Below, in pieces: positions 46,258-54,532 of a stretch of 64,000 nucleotides of DNA. The position numbers and the translations under genes were made by a program. This DNA comes from Janthinobacterium agaricidamnosum NBRC 102515 = DSM 9628 (GTDB taxonomy: Bacteria > Pseudomonadota > Gammaproteobacteria > Burkholderiales > Burkholderiaceae_D): positions 3,190,782-3,254,781 of the forward strand of contig NZ_HG322949.1 in NCBI RefSeq assembly GCF_000723165.1, read 5' to 3'. Below the pieces are notes generated by a model. It was not told where the DNA came from, ran no database searches, and worked only from the letters and a program-made list of their open reading frames with translations. The number at the start of each line of letters is the position of its first letter. The first letter of the stretch is position 1.

Positions 46258-47081
46258 TGGCCGAGAAGAATCCCAGCTTGCGCGCCAATAACCTGACGGC
46301 GCAAATCCACCATCGCGGCGCCGGCAATCCCGCGTCGGTACTGCCGCGCAGCGCGATTTCCAATTGTTTTCCGGGCCTGGAATTCGACTTCCGCAACCTG
46401 TGGCGGCGCGCCTTCGAGGGCATCGTACTGGTTGAAAACAATAACTATGTGGTCGATGCCGATCCCGCTTATGAAGAGTTGAAAAGCCGCCGCCTGCTGC
46501 GCTTTGCCGGCCTCGACGTCGGCACCATGGTGCTGACCACCGGCCCGGTGTTTCCGAACGGCAGTTCCGGCACGCTGGCGTCGGCCGGCAATCCGAATGC
46601 CGTCTCGTTCATGGAATGGTCGAACTCGATCGCCCGCATCCTGCACCTGCAAGGCCAGGTGGTCAGCTGTCAATTCTCGGAACAGACCGGGGCCGATACG
46701 GAAATCCTGTGGGACAAGGATACTCCGACCATCACTGTCGACTTGAAACTGCGGCACTTCTTCAAGGAACAGAGCGCCGAATTCAATCCAGCCCTGCTGC
46801 AACCGGGCGAATTGACGCAAGGCTTGTGCGCGCCATGGCAAAACGATTACCGCGAATGCGCCTGTTATTACTGGGCCGCGTCGCGTCCCGATTATGTCAA
46901 TGTCGAGCCGGGCCAGGATGGCTTGTCGCACGGCGACATGTGGTTCGCCAAGAAGCGCACCGGCACCTACATCCCGGATAACCGCACCGACACCCGCTTG
47001 TATTCGTATGACGACTTGTTCAAGTCATGGCAGGAAGACTTGCAATTCATCATCAAGGGAAAGGATGCCGATGAATCCTGA
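46254..47081 (+). CDS. LodA/GoxA-like protein, C-terminal half with candidate CTQ-site residues
   Basis: 275 residues; the ATG overlaps the previous stop by four bases, with AGGAG before it. SAISNCFPGLEFDF (33-46) resembles the FFPGIE-type segment of LodA family proteins. PGELTQGLCAPWQNDY followed by RECACYYWAASRPDYVN (184-216) matches the family's PGDLT..MAVPWQ.D...C...W.A..P block near the cysteine tryptophylquinone site. Candidate cofactor residues are Cys38, Cys192, Cys202 or Cys204 and Trp195 or Trp207. This would be the redox-active subunit modified by the two downstream enzymes. It is much shorter than LodA (about 720 residues) because the N-terminal half is the preceding gene. Confidence 0.55.
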   Translation: MMAEKNPSLRANNLTAQIHHRGAGNPASVLPRSAISNCFPGLEFDFRNLWRRAFEGIVLVENNNYVVDADPAYEELKSRRLLRFAGLDVGTMVLTTGPVFPNGSSGTLASAGNPNAVSFMEWSNSIARILHLQGQVVSCQFSEQTGADTEILWDKDTPTITVDLKLRHFFKEQSAEFNPALLQPGELTQGLCAPWQNDYRECACYYWAASRPDYVNVEPGQDGLSHGDMWFAKKRTGTYIPDNRTDTRLYSYDDLFKSWQEDLQFIIKGKDADES

Positions 47082-48456
47082 ACCATTGGCCGCCGCCATC
47101 CACGCCAGCATGGCCGGTGCGCTGGCCGGACGCATCGTCACGGCGTCGCGCCCGCGCCACCGCGACGCCCATCTGATCGACGACGCCCAGGGCGCGCAAT
47201 TGCTGCTGGTCAATGGTAGCCGCCTGTACCACTTGCCGCCGCAGTTGACCGAGGAATTCCGGACTGCGCTGGACAGCAGCGACAGCGGCTTGCTGCAGCG
47301 CCTGGTCGACAGTTGCGGCTTGCAAGCCGAAGCGCTGATCGACGACCGGCCGCTGGCATCGCCGCCGCTGCACGCGCTGTCGCTGGCGATCGCGCAAAAG
47401 TGCAATCTCGGCTGCACGTATTGCTACGCCCAGCAAGGCGAATTCGGCGGCAAGGCCAGGAGCATGGAGCTGCAACAGGCGCTCAAGGCGGTCGACTTGC
47501 TGCTGGCGCAAGCGGCGCCGGGCGCCAAGGTCAACCTCGCCTTCATGGGCGGCGAACCGCTGGCAAACCGGGCTGTGCTGCGCCAGGTCACCGACTACGC
47601 CAGCGAGCAGGCGCGGCAACGGCAAGTGGACTGTCGCTTTTCGATCACCACCAACGGCACCCTGCTGCAGCCGGACGACGCCGACTTTTTCGAACAGCAC
47701 GGCTTTGCCGTCACCATCAGCCTCGACGGCGCGGCGCCGCAGCACGACCGCTTGCGCCCGTTCAAGGGTGGCAAGGGGTCGTTCGATCACATCATGGCCC
47801 GGCTGGCGCCGCTGCTGCAGCGGCAACGAAGCATGCAAGTGTCGGCGCGGGTCACCGTGACGCCGTTCAACCTCGACTTGCCGAAGACGCTGGACTTGTT
47901 CATCGGCATGGGTTTTCACAGCGTCGGCTTTTCGCCCTTGCTGCGCGCGTCGAATGGACAGGCGGAAATGGGGCCGGACGACCTGGCGGAAATGCTCGAA
48001 GCGATGATCGCCTGCGGCCTCGCCTTCGAGCAAAACATCTTGCAAGGCCGCCGCTACCCCTTCATGAATATGCAAAACGCCTTGCGCGAATTGCAGCGCG
48101 GCACCCACCGACCGTATCCCTGCGGCGCCGGCGCCGGGTATTTCGGCGTCTCGGCCGAGGGTGAACTGTCGGCCTGCCACCGCTTTGTCGGCGACCGGCA
48201 AGGCGCGATGGGCAGCATCGAGCACGGCGTGGACCGGGGCAAACAGGCGATCTGGCTCAGCGAACGCCACGTGCATCGCCAAGCACCGTGCAATAGCTGC
48301 TGGGCGCGCTACCTGTGCAGCGGCGGCTGCCACCACGAAGTACTGGCGCGCGGCCGCACCGCCTGCGACTATATCCGCGGCTGGCTGCATTACACGATAG
48401 GCGCGCACCAGCGCCTGAGCCACCTGGCGCCCGACTGGTCCAGCGGACCGGCCTGA
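47071..48456 (+). CDS. Radical SAM/SPASM maturase, QhpD-like
   Basis: 461 residues; the start overlaps the end of the previous gene by 11 bases (an ATG at 47065 is also possible). The radical SAM motif CNLGCTYC places the cluster ligands at C111, C115 and C118, followed by the SAM-binding MGGEP. The SPASM domain holds PYPCGAG, SACHR and CNSCWARYLCSGGCHHEV with a final Cys in TACDYIRGW. These are auxiliary-cluster ligands of peptide-modifying enzymes. The CWARYLCSGGCHHE block is very like QhpD, which makes Cys-to-Asp/Glu thioether bonds in the CTQ subunit of quinohemoprotein amine dehydrogenase. The substrate here is most likely one of the two preceding proteins. Confidence 0.8.
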   Translation: MNPEPLAAAIHASMAGALAGRIVTASRPRHRDAHLIDDAQGAQLLLVNGSRLYHLPPQLTEEFRTALDSSDSGLLQRLVDSCGLQAEALIDDRPLASPPLHALSLAIAQKCNLGCTYCYAQQGEFGGKARSMELQQALKAVDLLLAQAAPGAKVNLAFMGGEPLANRAVLRQVTDYASEQARQRQVDCRFSITTNGTLLQPDDADFFEQHGFAVTISLDGAAPQHDRLRPFKGGKGSFDHIMARLAPLLQRQRSMQVSARVTVTPFNLDLPKTLDLFIGMGFHSVGFSPLLRASNGQAEMGPDDLAEMLEAMIACGLAFEQNILQGRRYPFMNMQNALRELQRGTHRPYPCGAGAGYFGVSAEGELSACHRFVGDRQGAMGSIEHGVDRGKQAIWLSERHVHRQAPCNSCWARYLCSGGCHHEVLARGRTACDYIRGWLHYTIGAHQRLSHLAPDWSSGPA

Positions 48457-48458
48457 CC

Positions 48459-49940
48459 GTGGCGCAGATCTACGACGCGCTGATCATCGGCGCCGGGCCG
48501 GCCGGCCTGGTCGCCGCGCTGCGTTTGCAGCAGCTCGGCCGCAGCGTGCTGCTGGCCGAGCGCAGCGCCGTCTGGCCACGGCCGCAAATCGGCGAAGCGC
48601 TGACGCCGGGCGTGCGCAATATCATCGAATTGCTCGATGCCAATGATGCGATGGCCTTGGTGCCGCATCGGGTGCATCGCAACAGCCGGCTGCTGTGGCG
48701 CAACCGGCACCCGGAAAACGTGGCCCATCCCGGTTCGGCGCTGGTCGAGCGGGCCGGCTTCGACGCCGCCCTGCTGCAACTGGCCCATCAGCGCGGCATC
48801 AACGTCGTTTCGCCGGCGCAAGTCCAGCAAGTGAACGGCGCGGCCGGCGACTGGACTGTCGCGCTGCAAACCGGCGGCGCCCTGCCACAAGTTAAACAAG
48901 TGAGCGCGCGCTTCATCCTCGACGCCAGCGGACGCGGTGCGGGGGCACGCTCGCAGATCGCGTGCGCACCGCGCCTTGCCGCCGTGTGGGCCGAGTTCGA
49001 ACAAACCAATCTTCCCGCCACGATGCGGGAGCTCACGCAAGTCGAAGCGCTGACGGATGGCTGGCTGTGGGGCGCCAGCTTGCCCGATGGACGCTACCGG
49101 GTGATGTTGCTGGGCGACCCGCGCGCGGCGCGCCAGGCGGCGCCGCATCAGCCGGAACAGCGCTTGCGGGCTGCTTGCGCGGCCAGCCGCCTGTTCGGCG
49201 CCATCGCCCAACTGCCATTATCCAGCCCGGTGCAAATGTGCACCGCGACAGCGTACCTTGCCACCGACAGTTGGCAAGACGGCCGCCTCAAGCTGGGCGA
49301 CGCGGCATTCGCGCTGGATCCAATTTCATCGTCCGGCGTCGAAAAAGCGATGCGCTTTTCCTTGCAGGCTGCCGTGGCCGTGCATACCTTGCTGGGCGAT
49401 CAGTCGCCACAGCGGGCCAGGCTGACCCGCGCCTTCTTTGAACACCGCCTGATCGACACCTGCGCCCGCCACGCGCACTGGACCGCCGAATATTATGGAC
49501 AGTCATGGTGCGCCGGCCAGCCGTTCTGGCAAGCACGCTCAAGCGTGGCGATACCAGCCGGTGAACATGCATCCGACCTGATGAACCAGCTGCAACAAAC
49601 CTGCGCGCAACTGCAACAATATCGTGAACCCGTATTACGAGCGCTGTCCAGCCTGAATCCGCGCCGGGCGCTGCGCTTGAACCCGCAAGCCAGCGTGGTC
49701 GAGATGCCCTGCATCATCGACGATACGGTGCAGGCTTACAGCGCCCTGTCTCACCCGCAACTGGAACGGCCGCTGGCCTTTCTCGACAATGAAGCGCTGT
49801 TTCCGCATCTGCACAGCCTGCATCAATCGCCGACACTGGATAGTTTTTTGCATGACCTAGGCTGCAACATGCCGGCCCACAAAGCGCAAAGAATCACCGC
49901 ATGGCTGTGGCAACATGGCTTGCTGGAACATGCGGGCTGA
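48459..49940 (+). CDS. FAD-dependent monooxygenase, LodB/QhpG/tryptophan-halogenase superfamily
   Basis: 493 residues from a GTG at 48459, two bases after the previous stop; no ATG fits, and the frame upstream overlaps the maturase. FAD motif DALIIGAGPAGLVAALRLQQ, then a GEALTPGVRNIIELL segment and the second FAD contact LGDAAFALDPISSSGVEKAM typical of flavin monooxygenases and halogenases. The halogenase WxWxIP motif is not intact (GWLWGASLP), so chlorination is unlikely. LodB and QhpG are flavoproteins of this kind that hydroxylate the tryptophan of the CTQ precursor; that role fits here. The C-terminal 150 residues are helical and unassigned. Confidence 0.75.
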   Translation: MAQIYDALIIGAGPAGLVAALRLQQLGRSVLLAERSAVWPRPQIGEALTPGVRNIIELLDANDAMALVPHRVHRNSRLLWRNRHPENVAHPGSALVERAGFDAALLQLAHQRGINVVSPAQVQQVNGAAGDWTVALQTGGALPQVKQVSARFILDASGRGAGARSQIACAPRLAAVWAEFEQTNLPATMRELTQVEALTDGWLWGASLPDGRYRVMLLGDPRAARQAAPHQPEQRLRAACAASRLFGAIAQLPLSSPVQMCTATAYLATDSWQDGRLKLGDAAFALDPISSSGVEKAMRFSLQAAVAVHTLLGDQSPQRARLTRAFFEHRLIDTCARHAHWTAEYYGQSWCAGQPFWQARSSVAIPAGEHASDLMNQLQQTCAQLQQYREPVLRALSSLNPRRALRLNPQASVVEMPCIIDDTVQAYSALSHPQLERPLAFLDNEALFPHLHSLHQSPTLDSFLHDLGCNMPAHKAQRITAWLWQHGLLEHAG

Positions 49941-49955
49941 TTGAGAAAACTCTGG

Positions 49956-50215
49956 ATGAATGAGGTTGCGCAGTACATCAAAATGGCTGCGGCGATATAG
50001 ATGGCGATCAAAGCGAACTATTGATTACCTTGCGCCAAATGACCAAGGCCTTTGGCGGCGTGCAAACGGTGGCCGACACCGCCAAACTGAGCCCGACGCA
50101 GCTCTACCGAACGCTGTCGCCCAATGGAAATCCCGTGCTGAGCAGCTTGTCGGCGATCCTCAAAGCGATGGGCCTGCGCCTTGCGGTGCAACAGGTGCCC
50201 ACGCCATACGAATAA
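49956..50215 (+). pseudogene. Frameshifted antitoxin-like XRE protein
   Basis: From the ATG at 49956 the frame reads MNEVAQYIKMAAAI and then stops. A different frame continues as DGDQSELLITLRQMTKAFGG, then VADTAKLSPTQLYRTLSPNG and LSAILKAMGLRLAVQQ. Together these give the layout of 'probable addiction module antidote' (HI1420-type) proteins: short helical start, then a helix-turn-helix. Joining the frames needs a one-base deletion or two-base insertion near 49995. A TTG start at 50021 would give only 64 residues. No toxin gene adjoins it. Confidence 0.6.
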
Positions 50216-50225
50216 AGCGACACCC

Positions 50226-52922
50226 TCAAGCCGTTTGCTCCGCACGCGTTTCCACCAGCAACTTCTTAATCTCCGGCACGCACGACCCGCAATTGCCGCC
50301 CGCTTTCAGGCAGGCGGTCACCTGAGCCACACTGTCGAGTTTCTGGCTGCGGATCGCATCGCAAATCGTGTTGCGTCCGACACCGTAACAGGAACACACG
50401 GTCGGCCCGACATCGGCGCCCTTCTCGAGCGGCTGGCCCAGCAGCAAACCCACCCGGTCCGCAGGCTGTAATTGATCATGAGCAAATAATCCCGCCAGCC
50501 ACGCGCGCGACGGCAAGTCCGGACGCGGCGACAGGAACACACATTGCTCGATGCGGTCGTCGACCAGATGCACGGCACGGTACAGGCCGGCGCTGCGGTC
50601 TTCATATTCCAGCCAGTCGGCCTGTTGATCGCCGACTTGCAGCAAGCGGCGCGCCCAGGCGCTGAAATCACTGATGGTATTCCTGCCGGCCAATTCATAA
50701 CGGGCAAAGTCCTTGCCCTGGATACGCGTCCAGTGCGCCACGCTTTCCAGATTCAGCTCGCTACGGCTGAGGATAAAACCAAACCAGTTGACACGGAATT
50801 GCTCGACCCTGGCCGGCGTATGCTTGAATTCCGGTTCGCCCGACACTGGATCGACGACTGGATTGACCAGCGCGCCGACCCGCGCATCGGACGCCGATTG
50901 ATTATTCCAGTGGATCGGCACAAAAATCCCGCCGCGTGCGATGCCGCCGCCATGCTGCACCCGGGCCACCATCGCGCCCCACGGCGTGGCCACCCGCGCC
51001 AGGTCGCCGGCGCGCACGCCGTACAGCAAGGCGTCTTGCGGATGGATGTCGATAAACGATTCCGGCACGTGATCGGCCAGCCGCGCCGACTTGCCGGTGC
51101 GCGTCATGGTATGCCACTGGTCGCGCACCCTGCCGGTATTCAAGACCAGCGGGTATTCCTCGCTGACGGCGTGCACCGGGGCGCGCGGCGCGGTGGCGAT
51201 GAAACGGGCCTTGCCGTCGGCATGCGCAAAGCGGCCGTCATCGAACAACCGCGTTTGACCGAGCGGCCATTGCACCGGTTCCAGCTGGTCGAATTGCTGC
51301 GCGCTCAATCCTTGCAGGCCGGCCAGCGTAAAAAAGCGCGCCGTCGCACCACCGTTCCGGTAGGTGCTGAGCCGCGCATGCTCGTCGAAAATCTGCTGCG
51401 CGGCATCGAAATCGAAACCGTCGTAGCCCATGCGCTGCGCCACCTGGCACAGCATTTTCCAGTCGGCGCGCGCTTCGCCCGGGACCGGCAAAAAGGCGCG
51501 CTGGCGCGAAATGCGCCGTTCCGAATTGGTCACCGTGCCATCCTTTTCGCCCCAGCCCAGCGCCGGCAGCAAGACATGGCCGTAGGCATTGGTATCGGTG
51601 TGCTGGCTGATATCGGACACGACCACCAGCGGGCATTTTTCCAGCGCGCGCTGCACCTGGTTGGCGTCCGGCATGCTGACCAGCGGGTTGGTGGCGATAA
51701 TCCACACCGCCTTGACCTTGCCTTCTTCGATCGCGTGAAACAGATCGACCGCCTTCAAGCCCGGCTTGCTGGCGATATTCGGCGAATTCCAAAAGGTTTG
51801 CACGGTGTCGCGGTGCAAGGGATGGTCGAGCTCCATATGCGCCGCCAGCATATTGGCCAGGCCGCCGACTTCGCGCCCGCCCATCGCATTCGGCTGGCCG
51901 GTCAGCGAAAACGGCCCCATGCCGGGCCGGCCGATGCGTCCGCTGAGCAGATGGCAATTGATGATGCTGTTAACCTTGTCGGTGCCGGCCGACGATTGAT
52001 TGACGCCTTGCGAAAAGGCGGTGACGACCTTGCCGGTCGCGGCAAAGGACTGGTAAAACTCCAGCAAATCCTGGACCTCGACACGGCAGATTTTAGCCAC
52101 CGCTGCCGGATCGCTACAATGATCGGCGCCACCGAGACGCGCCGCCGCCAAAGCGTCATGCAGGCCATGCGTATGCTGCGTGACGAAGGCGTCATCGACC
52201 ACCCCATGCAGCGCCAGATAGCACAATAAACCGTTGAACAGCCACACATCGGTGCCCGGCTTGACCGGCAGATGCAGGTCGGCCAGTTCGCAGGTCGCGG
52301 TGCGGCGCGGATCGATCACCACCAGTTTCATCTCCGGCCGCGCTTCCTTGGCCTTGGCGATGCGCTGGAACAGGATCGGATGGCACCATGCCGTATTGGA
52401 ACCGACCAGCACCACCATGTCGGCCAATTCCAGGTCTTCGTAGCAGCCCGGCACCAGGTCTTCGCCGAAGGCACGCTTGTGGCCGGCTACCGCCGACGAC
52501 ATGCACAGCCGCGAATTGGTGTCGATATTGGCGCTGCCGACATACCCCTTCATCAGCTTGTTGGCGATATAATAATCCTCGGTCAGCAATTGTCCGGACA
52601 CATACAGCGCCACCGCATCCGGGCCGTGTTCGGCGATGGTGCGGGTCCAGCCGTCGGCAACCTTGTCCAGCGCCTCGTCCCAGCTCACTTGCCGCAAGCC
52701 ATCGGCGCCGCGCACTTGCGGATGCAGCAAACGGCCCTCCAGCGATACCGTCTCGCCCAGCGCCGAACCCTTGACGCACAGCTTGCCGAAATTCGCCGGA
52801 TGGCTGGTATCGCCGGCAATGCTGATCGCACCGTCGGCCATCGGCGTGGCCGACACGCCGCAGCCGACGCCGCAATAAGGACAAGTGGTGCGTACCGCAA
52901 ATGGGATAGGAGAAAGATTCAC
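50226..52922 (-). CDS. nasA: Assimilatory nitrate reductase catalytic subunit
   Basis: 898 residues. The N-terminal cluster CPYCGVGC (14-21) with a further Cys in KLCVKGSAL binds [4Fe-4S]. The molybdopterin core includes RLCMSSAVAGHKRAFGED, GVNQSSAGTDKVNSIINCHL and GTVTNSERRISRQRAFLPVP. The C-terminal 60 residues add a BFD-type [2Fe-2S] domain (CSCYGVGRNTICDAI, then CLKAGGNCGSCVPEIKKLL), as in NasA of Klebsiella. Reduces nitrate to nitrite in the cytoplasm. Last gene of the nas operon, with its electron donor subunit directly upstream. Confidence 0.95.
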   Translation of the reverse strand: MNLSPIPFAVRTTCPYCGVGCGVSATPMADGAISIAGDTSHPANFGKLCVKGSALGETVSLEGRLLHPQVRGADGLRQVSWDEALDKVADGWTRTIAEHGPDAVALYVSGQLLTEDYYIANKLMKGYVGSANIDTNSRLCMSSAVAGHKRAFGEDLVPGCYEDLELADMVVLVGSNTAWCHPILFQRIAKAKEARPEMKLVVIDPRRTATCELADLHLPVKPGTDVWLFNGLLCYLALHGVVDDAFVTQHTHGLHDALAAARLGGADHCSDPAAVAKICRVEVQDLLEFYQSFAATGKVVTAFSQGVNQSSAGTDKVNSIINCHLLSGRIGRPGMGPFSLTGQPNAMGGREVGGLANMLAAHMELDHPLHRDTVQTFWNSPNIASKPGLKAVDLFHAIEEGKVKAVWIIATNPLVSMPDANQVQRALEKCPLVVVSDISQHTDTNAYGHVLLPALGWGEKDGTVTNSERRISRQRAFLPVPGEARADWKMLCQVAQRMGYDGFDFDAAQQIFDEHARLSTYRNGGATARFFTLAGLQGLSAQQFDQLEPVQWPLGQTRLFDDGRFAHADGKARFIATAPRAPVHAVSEEYPLVLNTGRVRDQWHTMTRTGKSARLADHVPESFIDIHPQDALLYGVRAGDLARVATPWGAMVARVQHGGGIARGGIFVPIHWNNQSASDARVGALVNPVVDPVSGEPEFKHTPARVEQFRVNWFGFILSRSELNLESVAHWTRIQGKDFARYELAGRNTISDFSAWARRLLQVGDQQADWLEYEDRSAGLYRAVHLVDDRIEQCVFLSPRPDLPSRAWLAGLFAHDQLQPADRVGLLLGQPLEKGADVGPTVCSCYGVGRNTICDAIRSQKLDSVAQVTACLKAGGNCGSCVPEIKKLLVETRAEQTA

Positions 52923-52934
52923 GATGGTTCCAGT

Positions 52935-54179
52935 TCAGGCAGCCTGGCTGCACAGCGCCTTGCCGAAAAGCAAGTGGTTGCGCATGGAGGAAATATCGCT
53001 GCGATTTTGTATCAAATCGAAATACCACGGCCCATCGGCCACGTCGCCATACAGCACGGCGCCGGCCAGCCGGTTGTTTTGCACGACCAGCCGTTTATAT
53101 ATGCCGCGGCGCGGATCGCGCAATACCAGGTCTTCGCTGTCCGGACCGCCAATAAAATTACCGACCGAATACAGGTCGATGCCCGTGACTTTCAGCTTGG
53201 TCGGGCTGGCTTGCTGCACGTAACGGCGATGGCCGGCGCCCGCCAGATGCGCGCCGCATACCCTGGCCTGCTCCCAGATCGGCGCCACCAGGCCGAACGT
53301 GGCGCTGCGGTGCTGCACGCATTCGCCAACCGCGTACACGCGCGGATCGTAGCTTTGCAAGGTGTCGTCGACCACGATGGCCCGCTCGCAAAACAAACCG
53401 GCTTGCCGCGCCAGCGCGATATTCGGCCGCACGCCGGCCGCCATCACCACCAGGTCGGCGGGAATGTCGGAACCATCCTTGAAACGCACCGCGGTGACGC
53501 GGTCGGTGCCGACGATTTCCGCCGTGTCGGCATTCAACAGGAAACGCAGCCCCTTCACTTCCAGCGCGTTTTTCAGCAAGGCGGCCGCCGGCTTGTCGAG
53601 TTGCTGGTTCATCAGCGTATCGCTGACATGCACCACCGTCACCTCCATCCCCTGGCGCAACAAGCCATTGGCCGCTTCCAGCCCCAGCAAACCGCCGCCG
53701 ATGACCACCGCATGGCGCTGATGTTTCGCTGCCTGCAACATGATTTCGACATCGTCGATATCCCGGAAACCGATTACGCCCGGCAAGGTATGGCCCGGCA
53801 CCGGTATCATGAACGGTGTGGAACCGGTCGCCAGCAGCAACCTGTCGTAGTGCACTTCCAGTCCGGACGCGGCGCGCACCAGACGGCGGCGGCGGTCGAT
53901 TTGCAGCACCGGATCGCCGGCATGCAAGGTGATGCCGTTCTGTACATACCATTCCGGCGTGTTGAGCATGATGTCGGCCATGCTCTTTTCGCCCGCCAAT
54001 AACGGCGACAGCAAGATACGGTTGTAATTGCCGTGCGGCTCGGCGCCGAATACCGTGATGTGGTACAGATCCGGCGCCAGCTTCAGCAATTCCTCGACCG
54101 TGCGCATGCCGGCCATGCCGTTGCCGATCACCACCAGCGATGGCTTGGCCGCACTGCCTTTGATGCGCTCACCTGTCAT
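52935..54179 (-). CDS. nasB: Nitrate reductase electron-transfer flavoprotein (NasB/NirB N-terminal-like)
   Basis: 414 residues; the ATG overlaps the nirD stop by four bases. FAD motif PSLVVIGNGMAGMRTVEELL, NAD motif HAVVIGGGLLGLEAANGLLR and a third contact VYAVGECVQHR. It resembles the N-terminal FAD/NADH part of NirB without siroheme or [2Fe-2S] domains. It probably passes NADH electrons to the [2Fe-2S] tail of NasA. The symbol follows common usage for this position. Confidence 0.8.
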   Translation of the reverse strand: MTGERIKGSAAKPSLVVIGNGMAGMRTVEELLKLAPDLYHITVFGAEPHGNYNRILLSPLLAGEKSMADIMLNTPEWYVQNGITLHAGDPVLQIDRRRRLVRAASGLEVHYDRLLLATGSTPFMIPVPGHTLPGVIGFRDIDDVEIMLQAAKHQRHAVVIGGGLLGLEAANGLLRQGMEVTVVHVSDTLMNQQLDKPAAALLKNALEVKGLRFLLNADTAEIVGTDRVTAVRFKDGSDIPADLVVMAAGVRPNIALARQAGLFCERAIVVDDTLQSYDPRVYAVGECVQHRSATFGLVAPIWEQARVCGAHLAGAGHRRYVQQASPTKLKVTGIDLYSVGNFIGGPDSEDLVLRDPRRGIYKRLVVQNNRLAGAVLYGDVADGPWYFDLIQNRSDISSMRNHLLFGKALCSQAA

Positions 54180-54523
54180 GCGCCTACCCAGACCCGGCCG
54201 TTTTCAAGCTTGACCGGCCAGGTCGCGACCGAATGCTCCGGTGCTTCCAGGCATTCCCCCGTCAGCAAGTCGAAATGCTGCTTATAGATCGGCGACGCCA
54301 CCACGATACGTTCGCCGATACTGCCGATCAAACCGCGCGACAGCACCGACGCACCGGCGTTGGCGTCGTAATTATCGATCGCGAACAGGCGCTGCTGACC
54401 GTCGCTGATGTGAAATACCGCCACTTGCTCGCCATTGATCAAGGCGCACACGCCGGTATTCGGCACGATGTCGTCCAGCTTGCAAACCGGCGTCCAGTGA
54501 CCGCTGTATAAATCCCTGTGCAT
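54176..54523 (-). CDS. nirD: Nitrite reductase small subunit
   Basis: 115 residues, Rieske-like fold without the cluster cysteines and histidines (VCALINGEQVAVFHIS, LFAIDNYDAN, HFDLLTGECLEAPE). Assembles with NirB to make active NADH-dependent nitrite reductase. Nine bases after nirB. Confidence 0.92.
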   Translation of the reverse strand: MHRDLYSGHWTPVCKLDDIVPNTGVCALINGEQVAVFHISDGQQRLFAIDNYDANAGASVLSRGLIGSIGERIVVASPIYKQHFDLLTGECLEAPEHSVATWPVKLENGRVWVGA

Positions 54524-54532
54524 GATGCCTCC

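Noticed and set aside
47071..48456. RiPP precursor near the radical SAM enzyme
   Set aside because: No short peptide gene with a ribosome site and Cys-rich core is found between or beside the operon genes; the structural proteins themselves are the likelier substrates.
48459..49940. Tryptophan halogenase
   Set aside because: The WxWxIP halogenase motif is not intact and the operon context fits a cofactor-maturing monooxygenase better.
43267..49940. Violacein biosynthesis cluster
   Set aside because: Only the ferritin-like domain of VioB is represented; VioA, VioC, VioD and VioE equivalents are absent.
50544..52229. Open antisense frame of 561 codons opposite nasA
   Set aside because: The nasA molybdopterin and iron-sulfur motifs fix the coding strand; the antisense product is low complexity.
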